A stretch of DNA of 5,812 nucleotides from Anaerolineales bacterium (GTDB lineage: Bacteria; Chloroflexota; Anaerolineae; Anaerolineales; E44-bin32), in assembly GCA_030668545.1 (NCBI GenBank), contig DAOUTT010000153.1:1-5812 (forward strand), read 5' to 3'. The translations under genes and the position numbers were made by a program. Each line of letters begins with the position of its first letter. The first letter of the stretch is position 1. Below the pieces are notes generated by a model. It ran no database searches. It was not told where the DNA came from and saw only the letters and a list, made by a program, of their open reading frames with translations. Shown in pieces: positions 1-4,832 of the stretch.

Positions 1-116
1 CAGCACTTTTCGTGTTATTCGCATCGAAGTGGGGCTAGATTTGTTCAGTCTATGAAGATGGGCCTGCCGAAAATCGGGGAAAGGTGCGCTAGGTATGAGT
101 GTTAACGTTTTTTAAT

Positions 117-773
117 TTAACCTGTCGGTTCCCCAGACTTTTTCTCCCGGCGAGAGTTTATATATTCAACGACCATCGGCAGCACAGATATCAAGATGAT
201 TACGATGATGACAATCTCAAAGTTCTCTTTTACAACAGGGATATTGCCGACGAAATAGCCACCGAAAATAAAAAGGGAGGTCCAAAGGAAAGCGCCGAAA
301 ATATTGTAGAAAATGAAATTCCGATATTCCATTGTGCCCACCCCGGCGACGAATGGCGCAAACGTGCGGACGATGGGGATAAAACGAGCCAGTACGATGG
401 TCTTTCCGCCATGTTTCTCATAGAATCTTTGGGTCTTTTCAAGATGCTCTCGATTCAAAAAGCGGCGCTCCTTTTCAAAAGCGCGCTCACCAACCACGCT
501 CCCAATCCAATAATTGATGGTATCCCCTAGTACGGCCGCTCCAAAGAGAAGGAAAAAGAGGAGAATAGGGTCGAGTGAGCCCAGGGCGGCAAAAGTGCCA
601 GCGGCAAACAGCAAGGAATCTCCTGGCAGGAAGGGAGTCACAACAAACCCTGTTTCCATAAAAATGATCAAAAATAGGATGGCATAGGTCCAGCCGCCAT
701 AATTGCGGATGATCTCACCAAGATGTACGTCCAGGTGAAGAAAAAAATCAAGCAGGGTTAGTAGAAAATCCAT
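117..773 (-). CDS. DedA-family integral membrane protein
   Basis: A 218-residue polytopic membrane protein of the DedA (SNARE-associated/VTT) family. Characterised members translocate lipid carriers such as undecaprenyl phosphate or support membrane homeostasis; which lipid this one handles cannot be told. Visible signatures are a hydrophobic segment ending in FME-TGF (E40), the re-entrant motif PFLPGDSLLF (residues 47-56, D52), GDTINYWIG (83-91), the basic motif ARFIPIVRTFAPFVAG (129-144, R130 and R136), GAFLW (160-164) and a final hydrophobic helix at about 186-203, followed by a charged tail. These acidic and arginine positions match residues reported as essential in E. coli YqjA/YghB. Length is normal for the family. 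I chose ATG at 773 over TTG at 779 because AAAGAGG lies 6 bases upstream of the ATG but directly abuts the TTG. It diverges from the metal-cluster operon and is probably unrelated to it. Confidence 0.93.
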   Translation of the reverse strand: MDFLLTLLDFFLHLDVHLGEIIRNYGGWTYAILFLIIFMETGFVVTPFLPGDSLLFAAGTFAALGSLDPILLFFLLFGAAVLGDTINYWIGSVVGERAFEKERRFLNREHLEKTQRFYEKHGGKTIVLARFIPIVRTFAPFVAGVGTMEYRNFIFYNIFGAFLWTSLFIFGGYFVGNIPVVKENFEIVIIVIILISVLPMVVEYINSRREKKSGEPTG

Positions 774-879
774 TAACAACCTCTTTACAGACGATAGGTT
801 TCAGGTGTTAGATAATGTCTGAATTCAACAAATAAATGCCGTGATAAATAGTTTCTCTCGATCGATATTTGATTGTTGG

Positions 880-889
880 ATGTTAACAT
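880..889. repeat. Perfect 10-bp palindrome ATGTTAACAT in the divergent intergenic region
   Basis: The sequence ATGTTAACAT reads the same on both strands. It lies about 107 bases upstream of the dedA ATG and about 173 bases upstream of padR. ATGT/ACAT half-sites are common in PadR-family operators, usually with a longer spacer than here. No convincing promoter for dedA could be placed around it. It may be a regulator site or a chance AT-rich palindrome. Confidence 0.25.
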
Positions 890-1021
890 GAGTATCAGGT
901 TTTTTTCGTCAGATTGCACAAACGACAAGTATAACAGCCCAGGTCCTCAGTTGGGCGAGCAATCATCACGCAGCGCAAACCGTCACTAAATTCCCCCCTT
1001 TCTATCTAAATTGACTTTCCG

Positions 1022-1044
1022 TCTATTGACAAATAGTCATTAGA
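1022..1044. promoter_or_regulatory. Imperfect 23-bp palindrome, candidate PadR operator
   Basis: The dyad is centred on base 1033. Outer arms TCTA (1022-1025) and TAGA (1041-1044) and inner arms TGAC (1027-1030) and GTCA (1036-1039) all pair, giving 9 of 11 matching positions. It covers the whole -35 box and half of the spacer of the padR promoter, where a bound repressor would block RNA polymerase. A second ATTGAC copy at 1010-1015 lies exactly 15 bases upstream of the one at 1025-1030 and could be an extra half-site. PadR-family proteins commonly repress their own operon from such sites; that this PadR binds here is inferred from position only. Confidence 0.5.
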
Positions 1045-1054
1045 TGGGTAAACT
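1026..1054 (+). promoter_or_regulatory. Sigma-A-type promoter for padR and the downstream operon
   Basis: A perfect -35 box TTGACA (1026-1031) is followed by a 17-base spacer and a -10 box TAAACT (1049-1054, four of six consensus bases). The expected transcription start is near 1061, only one or two bases before the padR ATG at 1063. The padR mRNA would therefore be leaderless or nearly so, which fits the absence of a Shine-Dalgarno sequence before that ATG. This is the only good promoter I see on the plus strand before the gene series. Confidence 0.6.
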
Positions 1055-1062
1055 GTTAATTA

Positions 1063-1464
1063 ATGAAAAGAAGGGATGCACGTGATGGGCGATCAAGAGG
1101 ACGCGGCCGGGGCAGAAAGCGGCGGCGGGTTCTGCAATTCCTGCAGCCCTGTCTGCTGCTTCTACTGCAGCGAGGCGAGGCGCACGGCTATGCACTGTTG
1201 GATGAGTTGGAACGATTTGGCTTCGATCGTGAAAGGGTAGACCCGACTCTGGTCTACCGTGCTCTGCGAGAGATGGAAGAAGCGGGATGGATCCAATCAA
1301 GCTGGGATGAAGAGAGTCAAGGGCCGCGGCGCCGTGTCTATGCCCTTCATGAAGAGGGCAAACGACAACTCACATTATGGATTGAAGACTTACGAAAGAC
1401 TCGCGGGGAAATCGACCGTCTCTTGAGTGAATATAAAGGTCAGGAAGATATGCGTGAACCATGA
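1063..1464 (+). CDS. PadR-family winged-helix transcriptional regulator
   Basis: A 133-residue PadR-type repressor and the probable regulator of the following operon. After a strongly basic Arg/Gly-rich N-terminus (residues 1-22, containing RGRGRGRKRRR), the winged helix-turn-helix runs from about 24 to 105. It shows the family pattern LLLLLQRGEAHGYALLDEL, then VDPTLVYRALREMEEAGWI as the recognition region, then a beta wing with RRRVYALHEEGKRQL. A short charged C-terminal helix (about 105-127) would provide dimerisation, so it belongs to the short PadR class. The only plausible start is ATG 1063; it has no Shine-Dalgarno sequence and lies almost on the predicted transcription start. Ligand or metal sensed is unknown; only one cysteine (C30) is present, so an Fe-S sensor is unlikely. 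The basic extension is unusual for PadR proteins and could increase non-specific DNA affinity. Confidence 0.88.
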   Translation: MKRRDARDGRSRGRGRGRKRRRVLQFLQPCLLLLLQRGEAHGYALLDELERFGFDRERVDPTLVYRALREMEEAGWIQSSWDEESQGPRRRVYALHEEGKRQLTLWIEDLRKTRGEIDRLLSEYKGQEDMREP

Positions 1465-1522
1465 TGCAACCTGAGAATCGGATCATGGCGTCCACACTAA
1501 AGGCGGCGTTTCGTACCATGAT
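1459..1522. repeat. Triplet of 7-base inverted repeats between padR and nifX-like 1
   Basis: CCATGAT occurs at 1459-1465 and again at 1516-1522, and its exact complement ATCATGG sits between them at 1482-1488. In RNA the middle copy can pair with either the upstream copy (loop 16 bases) or the downstream copy (loop 27 bases), but not both. The upstream copy contains the padR stop codon. The downstream copy ends four bases before the GGAGG ribosome binding site (1527-1531) of the next gene. Alternative hairpins could tune coupling of translation between the two genes. Confidence 0.4.
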
Positions 1523-1535
1523 ATTCGGAGGATAG
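1461..1535 (+). CDS. Possible 24-codon small ORF overlapping the padR stop
   Basis: An ATG at 1461 overlaps the padR TGA in an ATGA arrangement, as at three later gene junctions in this operon. It runs for 24 codons to TAG at 1533-1535, two bases before the next start. The product would begin MMQPENRIMAST and end AAFRTMIFGG. It has no recognisable domain. An AGGAAG at 1442-1447 is too far (13 bases) for a good ribosome binding site, so translation would need coupling from padR. It may be a non-functional spacer ORF or a leader-type peptide reading through the inverted-repeat triplet. Confidence 0.2.
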   Translation: MMQPENRIMASTLKAAFRTMIFGG

Positions 1536-1537
1536 AA

Positions 1538-1927
1538 ATGAAACTGGCAATCACGGGGGGAACCCCACAATTTGAAACGCAACTTGAACGTCGTTTTGGG
1601 CGCTGTGCCTACTTTATTATTGTGGACACTGAAACCCGAGCGTGGGAGTCCTTTACAAACCCGGCAGCAGATGCCAGAGGAGGAGCGGGCACTCAAGCAG
1701 CTCAGTTCCTTGCAAACCAGGGCGTTGAGGCTGTTGTCAGTGGGGATTTCGGGCCCAATGCTTTCACTGCTCTAGATGCGGCGAGCATCCAAATGTATTC
1801 GGCCCAAGAAGGGCAGGCTGAGACGCTGGTAGACGATTTCCTGGCCGAGCGCCTCGAGAGGGTCACCGGCAGCACTGGACCAGCGCACCATGGAGGAGGA
1901 CGGTCACAAGGTGGTCGCCGGCGATGA
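1538..1927 (+). CDS. NifX/NifB-type metal-cluster-binding protein 1 (COG1433, ORP-like)
   Basis: A 129-residue protein of the dinitrogenase iron-molybdenum cofactor family (RNase H-like fold). It is a small cytoplasmic protein expected to bind or carry a metal-sulfur cluster. It starts MKLAIT, has RFGRC (19-23) followed by the strand YFIIVD, then NPAADARGGAGTQAAQFL (41-58), GVEAVVSGDFGPNAF (62-76) and a last conserved helix. These are the marks of the stand-alone COG1433 group that includes the Desulfovibrio orange protein; they do not make it a nitrogenase component. The C-terminus (about 116-129) is a low-complexity tail with HHGGG and GGRRR. GGAGG at 1527-1531 lies 6 bases before the ATG. 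Its TGA overlaps the next gene's ATG by four bases, so it is coupled to ATPase 1. The metal bound cannot be read from the sequence. Confidence 0.9.
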   Translation: MKLAITGGTPQFETQLERRFGRCAYFIIVDTETRAWESFTNPAADARGGAGTQAAQFLANQGVEAVVSGDFGPNAFTALDAASIQMYSAQEGQAETLVDDFLAERLERVTGSTGPAHHGGGRSQGGRRR

Positions 1928-2844
1928 TCCTCACGGTTGCCAGTGGAAAAGGTGGCACCGGCAAGACGACCGTGGCTACAAGCCTGGCTCTTGCGATTAC
2001 GGACATCTCACCGGTGCTCCTTGATTGCGACGTCGAGGCTCCAAACGCACACATATTCCTGCAGCCGCAATTTGATCAACGCAGGGAAATTGGGCTGCCT
2101 ATTCCCGAAGTAGACGCGGTCCGCTGCACAGGCTGCGGTCGATGCGCTGAGGTCTGCCAATACCACGCGATCGTGGTGATGGGGGGAAAGGTACTCGTAT
2201 TTCCTGAGTTGTGTCATGGCTGTGGCAGCTGCACCCTCCAGTGTCCGGAGGGGGCCATTGAAGAAGTCCCGAATGTGCTGGGGGTGTTAGAAGCAGGACC
2301 GGCAAAAGACGGGATCTACTTCGCTCAAGGCGTTCTAAATGTTGGTGAGCCGATGGCCGTGCCGGTCATCCGCGAACTTAAGCGATGGCGACCGTTTCCG
2401 GAAGGACGCACAATCATCCGTGATGCTCCGCCGGGCAATTCATGTCCGGTCGTTGAAACGATCCAGGGAGCAGATTTCGTACTCCTGGTGACCGAGCCGA
2501 CCCCCTTCGGTTTACACGATTTGAGATTGGCTATTCAGCTTACGCGTGAGCTCGGCATCCCCGCAGGTGTGTTGGTAAACCGCGATGGGGTTGGAGATGA
2601 TGGTGTAGAAGAATTTTGCCGCAAAGAAGGAATACCCATCCTGATGCGAATCCCGCTGGACCAACGTATTGGTAAAGCCGTCGCGCGCGGGGAGGCGCTT
2701 GTCGAGGCGTTCCCGGAATACCTCCCCCAGTTTCGCGAACTGTATACTCAAATTCAATCCTTGATCGACAGTCGCCAGGATGCAGCCCTCCCGCAAGCGA
2801 TGGGAACCCGCCCTTCCAACGATGCGAAAGCGGGGTGGTCATGA
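1924..2844 (+). CDS. MinD-superfamily P-loop ATPase with inserted ferredoxin domain, 1 (COG1149)
   Basis: A 306-residue soluble ATPase. The deviant Walker A GKGGTGKTT (8-16) carries the signature lysine K9 and catalytic K14. A Walker A-prime-like segment LLDCDVEAPN (32-41) and a switch II DAPPG (167-171) follow. Between them a two-[4Fe-4S] ferredoxin domain is inserted, with cysteines C68, C71, C74, C78 and C97, C100, C103, C107. A further cysteine C174 follows DAPPG. Such proteins couple ATP binding to electron or cluster handling; in Desulfovibrio related proteins belong to the ORP complex. The extended C-terminus (about 280-306) is polar and probably disordered. The start at 1924 is supported by AAGGTGG at 1908-1914 and by a normal family N-terminus. 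It overlaps both neighbours by four bases. With the paralogue that follows it probably forms a heterodimer (inference). It is not NifH or a cell-division MinD: no membrane-targeting helix is seen. Confidence 0.93.
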   Translation: MILTVASGKGGTGKTTVATSLALAITDISPVLLDCDVEAPNAHIFLQPQFDQRREIGLPIPEVDAVRCTGCGRCAEVCQYHAIVVMGGKVLVFPELCHGCGSCTLQCPEGAIEEVPNVLGVLEAGPAKDGIYFAQGVLNVGEPMAVPVIRELKRWRPFPEGRTIIRDAPPGNSCPVVETIQGADFVLLVTEPTPFGLHDLRLAIQLTRELGIPAGVLVNRDGVGDDGVEEFCRKEGIPILMRIPLDQRIGKAVARGEALVEAFPEYLPQFRELYTQIQSLIDSRQDAALPQAMGTRPSNDAKAGWS

Positions 2845-3743
2845 AGCAGCTTGTGATTTTAAGTGGTAAGGGAGGCACGGGGAAAACCAGCGTTGCCGCT
2901 GCCCTCGCACATTTGGCTGCCGAAGGGACACAAAAGATTTCAATCGTGCTCGCAGACGCTGACGTGGATGCCGCCAATCTGGAGTTGGTATTAGCTCCAC
3001 GCAAGATTGCACAGGAAGATTTCTGGGGAGGGAAAGTAGCGGCGATCGACCAGGCAGTATGCAGTGGGTGCGGTGAGTGTGTGGATGTCTGCCGCTTCGA
3101 AGCCATCCACGAAACCGATGGCGTCTACAAGATAGATCCGATTGCTTGTGAGGGTTGTGCCGCCTGCGTATACGTTTGTCCGGATGAAGCAATCTCGCTG
3201 ACGGATCAGATCGCAGGAGAGTGGTACCGATCAGAGAGCCGTTACGGGCCGTTGTTCCACGCTGCATTGCATCCGGCTCAGGAGAACTCCGGGAAATTGG
3301 TGACGCTGATAAAACAGCACGCCAAACTGCTGGCGCTGGATGACGCCTATGATTTGGTGATCGTGGATGGGCCGCCAGGCATTGGCTGTCCGGTCATCTC
3401 GGCCGCTTCCGGGGCGGATTTGGCATTAATCGTCGCCGAACCGTCGGTGGCTGGTGTACACGACATGCGACGGATTTTGCAGACGACGGAACACTTTGGC
3501 GTACAGTCGATCGTTTGTATAAACAAGGCGGATTTATACGCAGAGGGTGCAACGGAGATCGAGACCTATTGTCACGAACACGGGATCGAGGTGATTGGGT
3601 CGATCCCGTACGATTTGAATGTGACTAGGGCTATGGCAAACGGTGATCCAGTGACAGCCTATGAGGCAGATGGAGATGCCAGCCTGGCGCTGCGAGAAAT
3701 CTGGAAGCGGGTGGTTTCTGTATTAAGGGAGCTGGAGGGATGA
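2841..3743 (+). CDS. MinD-superfamily P-loop ATPase with inserted ferredoxin domain, 2 (COG1149)
   Basis: A 300-residue paralogue of the preceding ATPase. It has Walker A GKGGTGKTS (9-17, signature K10, catalytic K15), LADADVDAANLEL (37-49) and DGPPG (176-180) followed by C183. The ferredoxin insert holds C74, C77, C80, C84 and C103, C106, C109, C113, the same spacing as in ATPase 1. The loop after the insert (about 120-160) is longer and more charged than in its partner. Of two in-frame starts, GTG 2835 and ATG 2841, I prefer the ATG: it gives the usual MKQLVILSGKGG N-terminus and a 4-base ATGA overlap like the other junctions in this unit. The two ATPases differ in switch II (DAPPG against DGPPG), suggesting distinct roles within a shared complex. 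The next gene overlaps its stop by four bases. Confidence 0.93.
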   Translation: MKQLVILSGKGGTGKTSVAAALAHLAAEGTQKISIVLADADVDAANLELVLAPRKIAQEDFWGGKVAAIDQAVCSGCGECVDVCRFEAIHETDGVYKIDPIACEGCAACVYVCPDEAISLTDQIAGEWYRSESRYGPLFHAALHPAQENSGKLVTLIKQHAKLLALDDAYDLVIVDGPPGIGCPVISAASGADLALIVAEPSVAGVHDMRRILQTTEHFGVQSIVCINKADLYAEGATEIETYCHEHGIEVIGSIPYDLNVTRAMANGDPVTAYEADGDASLALREIWKRVVSVLRELEG

Positions 3744-4045
3744 ACGAGAAAGCCCCTTCTCCATTGCAGGAGGAAGTCATTGCTCGCCTGCAAGAGGTCA
3801 TCGATCCCGAGACGAACGTTGACGTGATGCGGATGAGATTGATCGAAAATCTCACTGTCGACTGTGAAGGGAAGGTTAGTTATACCTTTCGACCTTCGTC
3901 ACCGCTCTGCCCACTCGCTGTTTCCCTGGCCACCCGGATAAAGCAGGCTGTCGCTGAAGTCCCAGGTGTCACCGATCAAGAAATCTTAATAGAAGGCTAC
4001 ATCGCAGCCGAGGAATTAACCGTACTTATCAATCAGGAGGTATAA
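3740..4045 (+). CDS. MIP18/DUF59-family protein (SufT/PaaD-like)
   Basis: A 101-residue single-domain protein of the MIP18 (DUF59) family, whose members help assemble or deliver iron-sulfur clusters. It shows the opening helix with VIDPETNVDVMRMRLIENL (20-38), a strand VSYTFRPSSPLCPLA (46-60) that carries the conserved cysteine C57 in place of the family's usual T-x-x-x-C-P-type loop, and the final GYIAAEELTVLINQ. C57 is the likely functional cysteine; C42 is a second one with no known role. AAGGGAG at 3725-3731 is 8 bases before the ATG, which overlaps the ATPase 2 stop. Its place between the ATPase pair and the second NifX-like protein suggests it works on the same cluster. It is the last member of the overlapping four-gene unit. 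Confidence 0.85.
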   Translation: MNEKAPSPLQEEVIARLQEVIDPETNVDVMRMRLIENLTVDCEGKVSYTFRPSSPLCPLAVSLATRIKQAVAEVPGVTDQEILIEGYIAAEELTVLINQEV

Positions 4046-4049
4046 AAAA

Positions 4050-4436
4050 ATGAGAATTGCCATTTCAGTTGAAGATAACAATGGGTTTGACAGTGTGGTC
4101 AGCCACCATTTTGGCCGCTGCCGATATTTTGTACTAGCGGATGTAGAAGGAGAGGAAGTACAGGAGATCCAGGTGATCGAAAATCCTTTCTTCGCGGGAC
4201 ATGAACCGGGAATGGTGCCTGAATTCATACACAACCAGGGAGCTGATGTGATGATCAGCGGTGGAATGGGTCGCAGAGCGATCGACTTTTTCCAGCAATA
4301 TGGAATTAAGCCGGCAACTGGCGGTTCCGGAACTGTGCAGCTGGTGTTAAATAAGTACCTCGGAGGCGGCATGACCCTGGCTGAGCCCTGCCGGGAGAGT
4401 ATTAAGCACGCTCACGAGGGCGGTCATCACGATTAA
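4050..4436 (+). CDS. NifX/NifB-type metal-cluster-binding protein 2 (COG1433)
   Basis: A 128-residue second member of the dinitrogenase iron-molybdenum cofactor family. It begins MRIAISVEDNNGFDS, has HFGRC (20-24) with C24 aligned to C23 of protein 1, then HEPGMVPEFIHNQGADVMISGGMGRRA (51-77), typical of the subgroup with a HxPG loop and a GGMG turn. That differs from protein 1, which has a GGAG loop and SGDFGPNAF, so the two are ancient paralogues rather than a recent duplication. The C-terminus holds C114 and a His-rich end (H120, H122, H126, H127) that could bind metal. AGGAGG at 4035-4040, inside the end of the DUF59 gene, is 9 bases before the ATG; the two genes are separated by only four bases. 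Probable role: carrier, acceptor or storage of a metal-sulfur cluster (inferred). Confidence 0.9.
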   Translation: MRIAISVEDNNGFDSVVSHHFGRCRYFVLADVEGEEVQEIQVIENPFFAGHEPGMVPEFIHNQGADVMISGGMGRRAIDFFQQYGIKPATGGSGTVQLVLNKYLGGGMTLAEPCRESIKHAHEGGHHD

Positions 4437-4505
4437 GAAGGGAAGAATTGAGTACGTCGAGAGTGGAGAAACTCTATTTAGCTGGAGATAGCAGGAGGCG
4501 TAACT

Positions 4506-4712
4506 ATGTTTCGAGGTCGAGGAAGAGGTCAAGGGAGGGGCGGCGGACAAGGACGAAAAGACGGGTCTGGTCGTATGGGGGGAGCCGATGCAGCCGGTCC
4601 TGATGGGGAATGCGTCTGCCCGAAATGTGGACATAAAGTACAGCATGTAGCCGGGCAGCCTTGCTACGAGAAGAAGTGCCCTGAGTGCGGCGAGGCGATG
4701 ATGCGCGCCTGA
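4506..4712 (+). CDS. Small Arg/Gly-rich zinc-ribbon protein
   Basis: A 68-residue protein in two parts. Residues 2-23 are an Arg/Gly-rich, probably disordered segment (FRGRGRGQGRGGG...). Residues 36-68 hold a zinc-ribbon-like unit: C36-x-C38-P-K-C41-G, then H43, H47 and C53, then KKCPECG with C58 and C61. C38, C41, C58 and C61 form two CPxCG knuckles that likely bind one Zn or Fe; C36, C53 and the histidines could add a second ligand set. AGGAGG at 4493-4498 is 7 bases before the ATG, a strong start. Small proteins of this type are found beside COG1433 genes in anaerobes, but I know no proven function; RNA, protein or metal-cluster binding are all possible. It is separated from its neighbours by 69 and 120 bases, so it is less tightly linked than the upstream unit. 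Confidence 0.85.
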   Translation: MFRGRGRGQGRGGGQGRKDGSGRMGGADAAGPDGECVCPKCGHKVQHVAGQPCYEKKCPECGEAMMRA

Positions 4713-4732
4713 TGGAGGCCATGTATTGACCA

Positions 4733-4763
4733 TTAAGACCTAATCCCTTTGGAAGGTTCTTAA
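4733..4763. promoter_or_regulatory. Nine-bp hairpin/dyad between the zinc-ribbon gene and cooC-like gene
   Basis: TTAAGACCT (4733-4741) pairs with AGGTTCTTAA (4754-4763), giving nine base pairs with one bulged T at 4757 and a 12-base loop. An alternative small hairpin CCTT/AAGG (4746-4749 with 4753-4756) competes for part of the stem. No T-run follows on either strand, so it is not a standard intrinsic terminator. It may be an operator, an RNA processing or stabilising structure, or a weak attenuator lowering expression of the downstream genes. Confidence 0.4.
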
Positions 4764-4832
4764 AAGCGAACCATCGGAACCGCAAAGAGTGTTGCCCATG
4801 TGCAGAGAGAACAAGATGACGGGAGAGATGTC

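Noticed and set aside
68..78. Terminator downstream of dedA (CCGA/TCGG dyad)
   Set aside because: The stem is four pairs with a three-base loop and no T-run follows on the minus strand.
1..98. Open reading in plus frame 1 up to TAA at 103-105, possibly the end of an upstream gene
   Set aside because: The 34 visible codons show no recognisable motif and other frames close early; too short to support.
99..530. Plus-strand 143-codon open frame over the dedA gene
   Set aside because: It is antisense to a clear DedA protein, lacks a ribosome binding site and has no recognisable domain.
937..956. Hairpin GCCCA/TGGGC in the divergent intergenic region
   Set aside because: Five pairs around a ten-base loop with no T-run on either side; likely chance.
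1465..1537. Sigma-54 promoter ahead of nifX-like 1, expected by analogy with the Desulfovibrio orp locus
   Set aside because: A TGG at 1486-1488 is seen but no TTGC element follows at the required spacing.
1538..1927. Evidence for nitrogen fixation from NifX-like proteins
   Set aside because: Stand-alone COG1433 proteins are widespread in non-fixers, and no nifHDK, nifE/N or full-length nifB is present here.
2540..3106. Minus-strand 188-codon open frame across the junction of the two ATPase genes
   Set aside because: It is a shadow of two well-supported ATPase genes, and its translation is low-quality with no family features.
1924..3743. The ATPases as NifH or cell-division MinD
   Set aside because: Both have inserted two-cluster ferredoxin domains and no membrane-targeting C-terminal helix or NifH cysteine pattern, so COG1149-type ATPase is the better call.
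4460..4475. Intrinsic terminator after nifX-like 2 (AGAGT/ACTCT hairpin)
   Set aside because: The stem is only five AT-containing pairs and is followed by ATTTAG, not a T-run.
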